Shown piece by piece: positions 51,646 to 60,194 of a DNA stretch of 64,000 nt. The number at the start of each line of letters is the position of its first letter. The stretch's first letter is position 1. The DNA is from Streptomyces mashuensis (lineage in GTDB: Bacteria; Actinomycetota; Actinomycetes; Streptomycetales; Streptomycetaceae): the NCBI RefSeq assembly GCF_014654785.1, contig NZ_BNBD01000006.1:349357-413356 (forward strand), given 5' to 3'. The translations under genes and the position numbers were made by a program. The notes beneath the pieces were generated by a model that did not search any database, was not told the origin of the DNA, and was given only the letters and a program-made list of their open reading frames with translations.

Positions 51646-52101
51646 ATGCGCCGACGTCTGACGGTCCTCGCCTGCGCCCTGAGCCTGGGGGCGTCGCTGC
51701 TGGTGACGGGGTGCGACCTCGACGACCTGAACAGCTTGTGCGGCACGGACGGGCCGACGCCCGCTGGGCTCACCCAGGCGGACCTGGTGGGCACCTATGA
51801 GGGTCACCCCTGGGGGACGCTGACCGTGCGCGCGGACGGGACGTTCGAGGTGGATGACATGCCTGGGCGGGACATGCAGGACATCGCGGACCCACGAGTG
51901 GTGCACCTCGGAGCGCGGCGGGGAAGCTGGACACTGGACGGCCCGCTCACCATCGGAGACGGGCGGGACCGGAACAAGTCGATCCACCTGAACGGCGCAG
52001 GCGGCTTCGACATCAGCGGCACCCGGGAGCGGCCCGTCCTCTACAACTTCGTCGGCGACCCCGATATGTGCCGCCTCATCGTCCTCAACAAGCGCCCCTG
52101 A
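51646..52101 (+). CDS. Small lipoprotein
   Basis: 151 aa. Signal peptide with lipobox LVTGC (C23), then a beta-rich domain (GTYEGHPWGTLTVRADGTFE, RRGSWTLDGPLTIGDG). It resembles the many small Streptomyces lipoproteins of unknown function. AAGGAGG is well placed. The last 61 bp overlap the convergent MFS gene. Confidence 0.8.
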   Translation: MRRRLTVLACALSLGASLLVTGCDLDDLNSLCGTDGPTPAGLTQADLVGTYEGHPWGTLTVRADGTFEVDDMPGRDMQDIADPRVVHLGARRGSWTLDGPLTIGDGRDRNKSIHLNGAGGFDISGTRERPVLYNFVGDPDMCRLIVLNKRP

Positions 52102-53276
52102 CGCCCCACCACCGGCAGGATCGCCAGCGCCAGCAGGCCACCCCCCGCGGCCAGCGCCGGGTAGCTGCTGCCCGCGACGACCAGGCCCGAGGCCATGCCG
52201 CCCGTGCTGCCCGCGATCGCCATGCCGACGTCGACCGTGCCCTGGGTCGTCGCACGGGCCGCGAGCGGCACCGCTTCCGTGACGATGGCCGTGCCGCTGA
52301 CCAGGCCGAGGTTCCAGCCCAGGCCCAGCAGGGCCAGGGCCGTGGCCAGGAGGGCGACGCTGTGCGCCGGGGCCAACGCGGCGAGTGCGCCCGCCGACAG
52401 CAGTACCAAGCCCGAGGCCACCGCGACGCGTACCGGGCCGAGGCGGTCGACCAGCAGGCCCGTCAATGGGGACGGCAGGAACATCGCCGCCACGTGGACG
52501 GAGATGACCAGGCCCGCCGTCTGCGCACTGTGGCCGTGGCCCGTCATGTGGACGGGCGTCATCGTCATGATGGCCACCATCACCAGCTGGCCGGTGATCA
52601 TCACTGCGGCGCCGGTGACCACGCCTGGCCCACGCTCCACCGGCACAACCACCGTCTCATCCGGCACCTGCTCCCGCTCCCGCGCCAGCAGCAGCGGGTC
52701 CGGCCGCAGGAACACCGCGAGCACCACGCACGCCGAGGCGTACGCGGCGACCGCCAGCAGGAACGGCCCCGCCAGCCGCGGGATGCCCCACGCGTGCGCC
52801 ACGTCGCCCGTCGCCCCGACGAGGTTGGGCCCGGCGACCGCCCCGAACGTGGTGGCCAGCAGCACCGTGCTCACCGCACGGCCCCGCCGCTCCGGCGGGG
52901 CGAGGTCGGCCCCGGCGTACCGGGCGAGGAGGCTGGTCGCCGACCCCGCGCCGTAGAGGAACAGCGACACGAAGAGCAGCAGCGCGCTGCCCGCCGCGGC
53001 GGCCACGACCACGCCGAGGCTGCCGGTGGCGGCGGTGGCGTGGCCGAGGGCGAGGCCGGGGCGGCGGCCGCTGCGCTGACTCAGCCGGCCGATGGCCAGC
53101 GCCCCGAGCGCCGCGCCCGCCGTGAAGAGGGCGCTGGGCAGGCCGGCGAGGCCCGTCGAGCCGAGCATGTCCTCCGCGAGCAGCGCGCCGACCGTGATGC
53201 CGGCCGCCATGCCCGCGCCGCCGAGCACCTGGGAGATCACCAGGACGGTCAGGACGCGTCGTTGTTCGGCACCCAT
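52041..53276 (-). CDS. MFS transporter at the end of the KxGCIS peptide operon
   Basis: About 411 aa, 12 hydrophobic helices with the MFS loop RLSQRSGRRPGLALGHATAA between helices 2 and 3. It looks like a drug/product efflux MFS rather than a nutrient importer. It lies 31 bp after the WH-motif gene on the same strand, so it may export the peptide product or give self-protection. ATG at 53276 or 53300. The 3' end overlaps the lipoprotein gene in antisense. Confidence 0.82.
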   Translation of the reverse strand: MGAEQRRVLTVLVISQVLGGAGMAAGITVGALLAEDMLGSTGLAGLPSALFTAGAALGALAIGRLSQRSGRRPGLALGHATAATGSLGVVVAAAAGSALLLFVSLFLYGAGSATSLLARYAGADLAPPERRGRAVSTVLLATTFGAVAGPNLVGATGDVAHAWGIPRLAGPFLLAVAAYASACVVLAVFLRPDPLLLAREREQVPDETVVVPVERGPGVVTGAAVMITGQLVMVAIMTMTPVHMTGHGHSAQTAGLVISVHVAAMFLPSPLTGLLVDRLGPVRVAVASGLVLLSAGALAALAPAHSVALLATALALLGLGWNLGLVSGTAIVTEAVPLAARATTQGTVDVGMAIAGSTGGMASGLVVAGSSYPALAAGGGLLALAILPVVGRQGRLLRTMRRHISGSPTKL

Positions 53277-53307
53277 GGCCGTCCCGCCCCTCCTCACCAT
53301 CACGTTC

Positions 53308-53826
53308 TCACGCCGTCGCGAGCGGCCGCAGCGCCGAGATCTCCGCGAGCGGCATGCCCATCCGCTCGTGCAGGAACCGCACCACGGTCCAGTGCGGCAG
53401 CGCGCCTTCGTCGAAGGGGCCGAACGCCGCGCAGTAGAGGGGTATCCAGCGCAACGCCTCCTCGACGGCCCGTTCGCGGTCCTCGCCGCCGACGTGGTCC
53501 TCGTAGGCGACGCTGCGGTGGTGCACGAAGAAACGGCCGGGGAGGCGTTCCTCGCACAGCGCACGGTACTCACGGGTCTGGAGGATCAGGTAGTGCCAGA
53601 TCTCGTCGATCTCCTGCTCGACGGGCAGGAAGAGCCCGGCGAGCTGCTCGCGGTGGCGGGAGACGAGGTAGAGGTAGCGCAGGCACTCCAGGACCTGGCG
53701 CTCGGCGAAGGGCCGTCCGGCGCCGGTCCGCCCGGCGGCGTAGCGCACCACTTCCTCGTGGAGGCGGTCGCCGAGCAGGGCGGTGAGGTCGTCGGCGGTG
53801 ATGTATGGGTACTCGTGCGCGGTCAT
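53308..53826 (-). CDS. WH-motif protein of unknown function in the KxGCIS operon
   Basis: 172 aa. The striking segment is EIDEIWHYLILQTREY (residues 72-87) followed by LPGRFFVHHRSVAYED. The D-x-x-W-H ... H-H arrangement recalls the motif of the so-called glycine-rich-domain proteins (D-L-x-W-H-x-H) and could bind a metal. No catalytic activity is established for that group to my knowledge. It starts 13 bp after the adenylate-forming enzyme gene; ATG at 53826. Confidence 0.65.
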   Translation of the reverse strand: MTAHEYPYITADDLTALLGDRLHEEVVRYAAGRTGAGRPFAERQVLECLRYLYLVSRHREQLAGLFLPVEQEIDEIWHYLILQTREYRALCEERLPGRFFVHHRSVAYEDHVGGEDRERAVEEALRWIPLYCAAFGPFDEGALPHWTVVRFLHERMGMPLAEISALRPLATA

Positions 53827-53839
53827 GAGGATGATCCCG

Positions 53840-55090
53840 TCATGCGTCGGTGGCCAGCCAGGCGTACTTGCCCGACTTCCCGATGGGGAGGTGCTCGCGG
53901 TGTGCGGCGGTGCAGCGGCGGCCGGTCAGGCCGGTGACGGCCTGCTCGAGGGCCGCGGTGGCCGCCGCGTCCAGCGGTTCGCCGTCGAAGGTCGTGTACG
54001 CCAGCTCGCACGCGGTCCCGCCCACTGTCCTGAGCTGGTGCAGGAACACGCGCGGCGACACGGCCGCGACGCGTTCGTCGAGGTCGGCCTGGGCGACGGG
54101 GCCGGCGGGCGTGGGCAGGAGTTCCTTCTCGCGGCCGCAGAAGGAGACGATCCGTTCGGGGTCGGGCGAGCCGTCGGCGGTGCGGACGCAGTCGCCGGAG
54201 CGGTAGCGGACCAGCGGCATGTACGGGTTGCGGACGCTGGTGACGATGAGGCTGTGGATGCCGCTGCCGGGTGCGACGGGGATCAGCTCGACGCTCATGT
54301 CCTCCAGCCACGGCCGGTACCGGCCGTTCCGGTCGCTGTAGTAGAGGTAGCCGAGTTCGGTGCTGCCGAAGAGGTCGACGATCGGGCAGTCGAAGTGCTC
54401 GCGGAGGTATCGGCGTACGTTCCGGGGCGCGTACTCGTAGGCGTGGATGATGCTCGCCGGGCGCGGGAAGGCGTCCCACAGGCCGAACTGCCGTGTTTTG
54501 CGCACGAGGTGGGCGAGGTGGGCGGCGGAGCAGTCGAGGTGGTAGCGGCCGTGGGGGTGGGCGGCGGCGGCCGTGCGCATCTCGGCCAGCATGCGTTCGG
54601 TCTCGTCCCGTTCCCACAGGGCGGGGTCGAGGCGCAGGTTGACGTAGAACGTGCGGTCGTCGAGCCGCCGGTCCTCCAGCGCCGGAACGGCGTCCGGCAC
54701 GGCGTCCGGCTCGGCGCCCCGTTTCTTCGCGTTGACCCGGGCCACGTGCTCCGTCGCCAGCACCGTCGTCAGGGACACGCGGCGGCAGCCCTCGTGCCAG
54801 GTGGCGGATATGTCGGGGTGCTCGCTCCACAGCCGGTAGTAGGAGCGGAGCAGGAAGTACGGGGGCCGGATGATCTGCATCCGGGCGTGGTTGGTGCCGG
54901 TCGAGAGCACGTACTCGGCGTCGCCGGCCTCCAGCGCCCTCGCCAGGCGCGGTGTCATCCAGTTGCCGGGGAATCCCCGCGCGATCTCGGGTTTCTCGAG
55001 CACGGGGAAGTGTCCCCGCTCCACCGACGTGCGGTAGACCGGGATGTCCCGCACCCGGTCCACGATGTCGGGCGTCGGCTGTCCGTCCAT
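53840..55090 (-). CDS. PaaK-like adenylate-forming enzyme
   Basis: 416 aa of the phenylacetate-CoA ligase / CapK branch of the ANL superfamily. Motifs: nucleotide loop STGTNHARM (63-71), adenine loop LFGSTELGY (240-248), hinge RYRSGD (295-300), GREKE (319-323) and a C-terminal GKSGKYAW with the catalytic Lys. It activates a carboxylate as an acyl-adenylate. No carrier-protein or ketosynthase gene is nearby; the preceding gene encodes a repeat peptide, so the carboxylate could belong to the peptide or to an acyl group added to it (inference). ATG at 55090 with AAGGGG upstream. Confidence 0.8.
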   Translation of the reverse strand: MDGQPTPDIVDRVRDIPVYRTSVERGHFPVLEKPEIARGFPGNWMTPRLARALEAGDAEYVLSTGTNHARMQIIRPPYFLLRSYYRLWSEHPDISATWHEGCRRVSLTTVLATEHVARVNAKKRGAEPDAVPDAVPALEDRRLDDRTFYVNLRLDPALWERDETERMLAEMRTAAAAHPHGRYHLDCSAAHLAHLVRKTRQFGLWDAFPRPASIIHAYEYAPRNVRRYLREHFDCPIVDLFGSTELGYLYYSDRNGRYRPWLEDMSVELIPVAPGSGIHSLIVTSVRNPYMPLVRYRSGDCVRTADGSPDPERIVSFCGREKELLPTPAGPVAQADLDERVAAVSPRVFLHQLRTVGGTACELAYTTFDGEPLDAAATAALEQAVTGLTGRRCTAAHREHLPIGKSGKYAWLATDA

Positions 55091-55127
55091 TGCCACCCCT
55101 TCGGCCACGTGCGTCTGCGCGTACGAC

Positions 55128-55174
55128 GACCGCGTGGGCCGCCGGGGCACTTCGCCTCGACGGCCCACGCGGTC
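55128..55174 (-). terminator. Strong hairpin between the KxGCIS peptide gene and the enzyme genes
   Basis: gaccgcgtgggccg (55128-55141) and cggcccacgcggtc (55161-55174), a 14-bp perfect stem with a 19-nt loop, 17 bp after the peptide stop codon. Placed to attenuate transcription into the downstream enzymes, as in many RiPP operons. Confidence 0.75.
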
Positions 55175-55191
55175 ACTGCGGTGGACCCGGG

Positions 55192-55344
55192 TCAGGAGAT
55201 GCAGCCGGTCTTGCCCGCGACGCTGATGCAGCCGCTCTTGGGCGAGGCGCTGATACAGCCGTCCTTCGCGCCCTGCGCGGAGTTGGCGGCGACCCAGCCC
55301 TGCCAGACCTCGTCCTGAGCCATCTTCTTGATGAGCTGCTCCAT
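55192..55344 (-). CDS. Putative RiPP precursor with three KxGCIS repeats
   Basis: 50 aa. The leader-like part MEQLIKKMAQDEVWQGWVAA is followed by three 9-residue repeats: KDGCISASP, KSGCISVAG and a final truncated KTGCIS that ends the protein (Cys at 30, 39 and 48). GGAGG stands 7 nt before the ATG, and a consensus promoter TTGACA-N18-TACGGT lies upstream. Short length, tandem core-like repeats, a hairpin after the gene and flanking biosynthesis-type genes point to a multi-core RiPP precursor. I do not know a described RiPP class with this signature; the modification is unknown. Confidence 0.78.
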   Translation of the reverse strand: MEQLIKKMAQDEVWQGWVAANSAQGAKDGCISASPKSGCISVAGKTGCIS

Positions 55345-55379
55345 GGCGAAACCTCCGGAGTCGTGAGGAATGTGCACCG

Positions 55380-55409
55380 ACCGTAAAGGAGTCACCAAAG
55401 GAGTGTCAA
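55380..55409 (-). promoter_or_regulatory. Housekeeping-type promoter of the KxGCIS operon with paired repeats in the spacer
   Basis: Minus strand: -35 TTGACA (55409-55404), 18-bp spacer, -10 TACGGT (55385-55380). The spacer region carries an 8-bp direct repeat ACTCCTTT (55104+300, that is 55097+300: positions 55397-55404 and 55385-55392) with a 12-bp period, a candidate operator. Confidence 0.7.
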
Positions 55410-55424
55410 TGGATGGTCAAATAC

Positions 55425-57002
55425 TCAACGGACCAGCCCGGCCGGGGACATGGCGTCCCCCTCCCGGTCGGCGTCTCCCGCAGCGCTCCCGTCGGCGCCC
55501 CCCGCGGCGCCTCCCCCGGCCGGCCCCCGCATCCTGACGGGCTCCGTGCCGGCGTCGTTGTGCCGGGCGGCCCAGTTCTCCAGGGCGGTGCGGCAGGCGT
55601 GGTCCAGGTGCCGCACGTCCGACAGGTCCAGCTCGATGGGCCGGTCCTTCGGCAGCGCCTCCAGCGCCTCCAGGATGCGCGGCAGCCGGAGGAAGGTGGC
55701 GTTGCCGGTCAGGGCCACCACCATGCGGCCACCGGTGAGTTCGCGGACGTCGACGTGGACGTGGGAGGTCTCCCAGGCCGACTTGACGACGGCCAGCACC
55801 AGGCCGAGCACCACACCCTCGAACATGCTGGTGGTGACGATGGCGAGGGCGGTGACGGCGAGGATGACCGCCTCACCGCGGTGCGTCCGCCAGAGCGGCA
55901 CCATGTCCTTGGCGGGGATCAGCTTGCAGCCCGCGTGGACGAGCACGCCCGCGAGGGCCGCGAGCGGGATGAGCCCGATCGCCTTCGGCAGCGCCACGCA
56001 GAAGACCAGCAGCCAGACGCCGTGCAGGACACGGGACAAGGTCGTCCGCGCGCCCGCCTGCACGTTGGCGGAGCTGCGGACGATGACCGCGGTCATCGGC
56101 AGGGCGCCGAGCACCCCGCAGATCGTGTTGCCCACGCCCTGGGCGATCAGCTCCTTGTCGTAGTGCGTGCGCGGACCGTCGTGCATCCGGTCCACCGCCG
56201 CGGCGCTGAACAGGGATTCCGCCGACGCGATGAGCGCGAAGGCGAGGATCGTGCCGAGCACGCCGGCGCCGCCCAGCGCCGTCAGGTCGTTCAGTCCGGG
56301 CGGCTGGATCGCGTCGAACAGGCCCTGCACCTCGACGTGCGCGACGTCGAGGCCGAACCCGGCCGAGACGGCCGTGGCGAGCGCCACCGCAGCCAGCGGG
56401 GCGGGCACCAGCCGCGCCTTGGCGGGCAGCTTCTTCCACCCGACCAGGACGACGATGGTGCCCAGACCCACCGCGAAGGCGGTCAGGGCGGCGCCGCCGG
56501 TGGCGATGTCCGCCGCCAGGCCGGGCACGCCGAAGATCTTGTCGAGCCCGGAGCGCGGCTGCTTGACGCCGGCCATCGTGTACAGCTGTCCGAAGATCAG
56601 CACGAGGCCGATGCCGGCCAGCATGCCCTGCACGACCGACACGGAGATGGCCCGGAACCAGCGGCCGAACCGCACGATGCCCAGGACGACCTGGATCAGT
56701 CCGGTGGCGAGCACGATGGCACCGAGCATGCCGAGGCCGAACTCGCGGACGGCCTCGAAGACGAGCACGGTCAGGCCCGCGGCGGGCCCGCTGACCTGCA
56801 TCGTGCTGCCCGGCATCAGGCCCACGACGATGCCGCCGACGATGCCGGTGATCAGGCCGAGTTCGGCGGGGACGCCCGACGCCACGGCCACGCCGACGCA
56901 CAACGGCAGGGCCACGAGGAAGACGACGAGCGAGGCGAGCACGTCCTGGCGCAGGACGGCGGGGTTCTTGAAGGCGGAGAACGCTGAGAACACGGAGTTC
57001 AT
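55425..57002 (-). CDS. SulP-family bicarbonate/sulfate transporter with STAS domain
   Basis: 525 aa. About 10-12 helices with the SulP signature region (PAELGLITGIVGGIVVGLMP, QVSGPAAGLTVLVFEAVREF), and a C-terminal STAS domain (RPIELDLSDVRHLDHACRTA). The adjacent beta-carbonic anhydrase gene, on the same strand with a 35-bp gap, suggests bicarbonate as substrate. The STAS domain is followed by a Gly/Ala-rich tail. ATG at 57002 with GAGGGA upstream. Confidence 0.9.
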   Translation of the reverse strand: MNSVFSAFSAFKNPAVLRQDVLASLVVFLVALPLCVGVAVASGVPAELGLITGIVGGIVVGLMPGSTMQVSGPAAGLTVLVFEAVREFGLGMLGAIVLATGLIQVVLGIVRFGRWFRAISVSVVQGMLAGIGLVLIFGQLYTMAGVKQPRSGLDKIFGVPGLAADIATGGAALTAFAVGLGTIVVLVGWKKLPAKARLVPAPLAAVALATAVSAGFGLDVAHVEVQGLFDAIQPPGLNDLTALGGAGVLGTILAFALIASAESLFSAAAVDRMHDGPRTHYDKELIAQGVGNTICGVLGALPMTAVIVRSSANVQAGARTTLSRVLHGVWLLVFCVALPKAIGLIPLAALAGVLVHAGCKLIPAKDMVPLWRTHRGEAVILAVTALAIVTTSMFEGVVLGLVLAVVKSAWETSHVHVDVRELTGGRMVVALTGNATFLRLPRILEALEALPKDRPIELDLSDVRHLDHACRTALENWAARHNDAGTEPVRMRGPAGGGAAGGADGSAAGDADREGDAMSPAGLVR

Positions 57003-57037
57003 GGGTGAGGGTCCCTCGGTCTTCTTCGCAGGCCGGT

Positions 57038-57658
57038 TCACAGGGGTCCGAACGACAGGTGGCCCTCTTCGGGCCGGTGCACTCTGACCGCGCCCGTATG
57101 AACTTCGTAGTACCAGGCGTGCAGCCGCAGCGTGCCCGCCTCCGTCCGCTCCCGTACGCAGGGGTAGCCGCGCAGGGCGTCCAACTGGGCGACGGCATGG
57201 GCCTGTACGGCCTCGGCGACGTCGGGCGAGGCCTCCTCCACCGAGCGGACGGGGGAGCCCTCGGGCAGGGCGTGGTCCAGCCATTCGCGTAGCGCGGGGA
57301 CCGCCGACAGGTCGTCGCCGCGGACCACCGCGCCCACGGCGCCGCAGTGGGAGTGCCCGCAGACGACGACGTCCCGGACGCCGAGCACGCGGACGGCGTA
57401 CTCGACGGTGGCGGCCTCGCCGGTGGGCCGGTCGTCGAGGGGGTAGCGCGGCACCACATTGCCCGCCGTGCGCAGTTCGAACAGTTCCCCCGGTTCCGCA
57501 CCGGTGATCAATGCGGGGATGACGCGCGAGTCGGAGCACGTGATGAAGAGGACCTCCGGCGACTGCCCTGCCTCCAGGGACCGGAAGCGCTCGGCGCGCC
57601 GGGGATCGGCCACGTGTGTGGCCGCGAAGGATCGAGCATTGTCGATCAGTGACTTCAT
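57038..57658 (-). CDS. Beta-class carbonic anhydrase
   Basis: 206 aa. Zinc ligands Cys and Asp in ITCSDSRVIP, and His and Cys in CGHSHCGAVGAV; ELRTAGNVVP and the dimer helix are present. It interconverts CO2 and bicarbonate in the cytoplasm and is paired with the SulP transporter gene downstream. ATG at 57658. Confidence 0.94.
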   Translation of the reverse strand: MKSLIDNARSFAATHVADPRRAERFRSLEAGQSPEVLFITCSDSRVIPALITGAEPGELFELRTAGNVVPRYPLDDRPTGEAATVEYAVRVLGVRDVVVCGHSHCGAVGAVVRGDDLSAVPALREWLDHALPEGSPVRSVEEASPDVAEAVQAHAVAQLDALRGYPCVRERTEAGTLRLHAWYYEVHTGAVRVHRPEEGHLSFGPL

Positions 57659-58096
57659 GATGGCCTGCCTCCTGCGCCACCACGGCTGCTCGCCGGGGCG
57701 CGGTGTGGTCGGGTCGGATCAAGAGCTCGGGCGTGGCAGCGGCAGGCCGGGCACCAGGGGCCTCGGGGCGCACCACGCCGCCTACGGCACATTCCCTTGG
57801 GACGGCCGCGACCATCACTTTACCAGTGCATTACCGCGGAGCGGCAGATTAAAATATTGTCAAAACCTGTACAAGACTGAGCAGTTGATGTATGGCAGGT
57901 CCGGTGCAGATTCGATCCCTAACGGTCACCGTTACGGACGAACCGATTCCGCCGCACGGTGGTAGCGGACCGCACCGCACGTACTGCGCAGCGGAGTTGT
58001 CGTCCCGAAATCCGGAAGGAGGGGTGACGCCGGACACGTACTCCCCTAGATTTCCTGCGCATTACACATGTGATCGCACCAGGGACGGAGAGAGCG
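57659..58096. promoter_or_regulatory. 438-bp divergent region with a 15-bp palindrome
   Basis: Between carbonic anhydrase (minus) and DUF3311 (plus); no gene seen. It contains TAACGGTCACCGTTA (57920-57934), a perfect palindrome with 7-bp arms, about 160 bp upstream of the symporter operon: a candidate dimer operator. Confidence 0.5.
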
Positions 58097-58399
58097 ATGC
58101 CGGAACCCCATGGGCAACCAGCCGCACGACCGGTTGCCCCACCACCTGCCGACCGCGCACGCGCGACCGCGACCGCTTCCGCCACACCCTTGATCGTCGC
58201 CGGGATCTGCCTGGCCATCCCCTTCGCCGCGATGCTGTGGGTCGACTCCTACGCCCGCGTCTCGCCGGCCTTCATCGGTATTCCCTTTTTCTACTGGTAC
58301 CAGATGCTGTGGGTGCTGCTTTCCACGCTGCTGACCGTCGTCGCCTACGTCCTCGTTCGCCGCCGCGAACGGCTCCGCAAGGGAGGTGAACAGCAGTGA
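58097..58399 (+). CDS. DUF3311 small membrane protein, symporter partner
   Basis: 100 aa with two membrane helices (ATPLIVAGICLAIPFAAMLW, MLWVLLSTLLTVVAYVLVRR). DUF3311 proteins are found next to sodium:solute symporters and are presumed accessory subunits. ATG at 58097 with GGAGAG upstream. The stop overlaps the symporter GTG (GTGA). Confidence 0.85.
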   Translation: MPEPHGQPAARPVAPPPADRARATATASATPLIVAGICLAIPFAAMLWVDSYARVSPAFIGIPFFYWYQMLWVLLSTLLTVVAYVLVRRRERLRKGGEQQ

Positions 58400-60027
58400 A
58401 GGAAGGGGTCAACGGTGTAGCGCTGAGCGTCTTCCTCTTCTTCTTCCTCGCCGTCACCGTCATGGGCTTCTGGGCCTCCCGGTGGCGCCGGGCGGAGAAC
58501 GCCCAGAATCTCGACGAGTGGGGCCTGGGCGGCCGCTCCTTCGGAACCTGGATCACCTGGTTCCTGCTCGGCGGCGACCTCTACACGGCCTATACCTTCG
58601 TGGCCGTTCCGGCGGCCGTCTACGCCGGCGGCGCGGCCGGCTTTTTCGCTGTACCGTACACAATTCTCTGTTACCCGCTCGTCTTCACGTTCCTGCCGCG
58701 ACTCTGGTCGGTCTCGCACAAGCACGGCTACGTCACCTCCTCCGACTTCGTCCGCGGCCGCTTCGGCTCCCGCGGCCTCTCCCTCGCCCTCGCGGTCACC
58801 GGCATCCTCGCCACGATGCCGTACATCGCCCTGCAACTCGTCGGCATCCAGGCGGTCCTGGACGTGCTCGGCGTGGGCGGCGGCGACAGCGCCAACTGGT
58901 TCATGAAGGACCTGCCGCTGCTCATCGCCTTCGGCGTGCTCGCGGCCTACACCTACTCCTCCGGCCTGCGGGCGCCCGCGCTCATCGCCTTCGTCAAGGA
59001 CGCCCTGATCTACATCGTGATCGCCGTGGCGATCATCTACATCCCGCTGAAGCTCGGCGGCTTCGGCGAGATCTTCCACAAGGCCGGCGAGGCGTTCGCG
59101 GTCACCAACAAGGACACCGGCAAGCCGCGCGGCGCACTCGTCACCGGGCCCGACGCCCAGTGGGCCTACGCCACGCTCGCGCTCGGCTCCGCGATGGCGC
59201 TCTTCCTCTACCCGCACTCCGTGACGGCGGTGCTCTCCAGCAAGAACCGCAACGTCATCCGCCGCAACACCACCATCCTCCCCCTCTACTCCCTCATGCT
59301 CGGGCTGCTGGCCATGCTCGGCTTCATGGCCGTGGCGGCGGGCGTGAAGGTGAAGAACGGGCAGCTGGCCATCCCGCAACTCTTCGAGGACATGTTCCCC
59401 GACTGGTTCACGGGCGTGGCGTTCGCCGCCATCGGCATCGGCGCGCTGGTCCCCGCGGCCATCATGTCGATCGCCGCCGCCAACCTCTTCACCCGCAACA
59501 TCTACAAGGACTTCCTCAAACCGGACGCCACGCCCGAACACGAGGCGAAGGTGTCGAAGCTCGCGTCCCTGCTCGTCAAGGTCGGCGCGCTCGTCTTCGT
59601 CCTCACCCTGGACAAAACGGTCGCCATCAACTTCCAGCTGCTCGGCGGCATCTGGGTCCTCCAGACCGTCCCCGCGCTCGTCGGCGGGCTCTTCACCCGC
59701 TGGTTCCACCGCTGGGGCCTGCTGGCCGGCTGGGCCGCCGGCATGATCTACGGCACATGGCGGGCGTACGCCACGCCCAGCGCCACCCAGGACCACTTCG
59801 GCAACACCAACGTCATCCCGCTCATCGGCGAGAAGGGCTACATCGGCCTCACCGCCTTCGCCGTCAACGTGCTCGTCGCCGTCGTCGCCACCCTCGTCCT
59901 GCGGGCCGTGAAGGCCCCCGACGGCGTGGACCTCACCCGGCCCTCGGACTACACCGCCGACGCCGGCGAACCCGGCGTCGTCACCGAGCTCCCGCCGGCC
60001 ACCGCGGGGGTCCCCGGCGGGCACTGA
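58396..60027 (+). CDS. Sodium:solute symporter family transporter (monocarboxylate/acetate type)
   Basis: 543 aa, about 13 helices of the SSS fold. DEWGLGGRSFGTWITWFLLG and PYIALQLVGIQAVLDVLG match the sodium-site helices of the MctC/ActP branch, and AALALGSAMALFLYPHSVTA resembles helix 8. The likely substrates are short monocarboxylates; this is not decidable from the sequence. GTG start coupled to DUF3311. Confidence 0.88.
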   Translation: MKEGVNGVALSVFLFFFLAVTVMGFWASRWRRAENAQNLDEWGLGGRSFGTWITWFLLGGDLYTAYTFVAVPAAVYAGGAAGFFAVPYTILCYPLVFTFLPRLWSVSHKHGYVTSSDFVRGRFGSRGLSLALAVTGILATMPYIALQLVGIQAVLDVLGVGGGDSANWFMKDLPLLIAFGVLAAYTYSSGLRAPALIAFVKDALIYIVIAVAIIYIPLKLGGFGEIFHKAGEAFAVTNKDTGKPRGALVTGPDAQWAYATLALGSAMALFLYPHSVTAVLSSKNRNVIRRNTTILPLYSLMLGLLAMLGFMAVAAGVKVKNGQLAIPQLFEDMFPDWFTGVAFAAIGIGALVPAAIMSIAAANLFTRNIYKDFLKPDATPEHEAKVSKLASLLVKVGALVFVLTLDKTVAINFQLLGGIWVLQTVPALVGGLFTRWFHRWGLLAGWAAGMIYGTWRAYATPSATQDHFGNTNVIPLIGEKGYIGLTAFAVNVLVAVVATLVLRAVKAPDGVDLTRPSDYTADAGEPGVVTELPPATAGVPGGH

Positions 60028-60064
60028 GACCGCCCAGGGCCCCTCGGGGTCACCCCCACCGCAC

Positions 60065-60103
60065 CGGGCCGCCACACCCCCGCCCAGGGGGCGTGGCGGC
60101 CCG
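60065..60103 (+). terminator. Terminator after the symporter operon
   Basis: cgggccgccac (60065-60075) and gtggcggcccg (60093-60103), an 11-bp perfect stem with an inner C5/G5 pairing, followed by TTTCC. It insulates the nrd operon. Confidence 0.85.
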
Positions 60104-60194
60104 TTTCCGTACCCTCTCCGGGGCCGCCCTCTAGCACATTCCGCGACCGCATCATGACGCGGCGACACAACATGTGGGGGCGCCTCCGGGGCCC

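Noticed and set aside
55192..55344. KxGCIS peptide as a methanobactin/bufferin-type metal peptide or lanthipeptide
   Set aside because: No DUF692/DUF2063, LanB/LanC/LanM, radical SAM or YcaO gene is nearby; the flanking enzymes are of other types.
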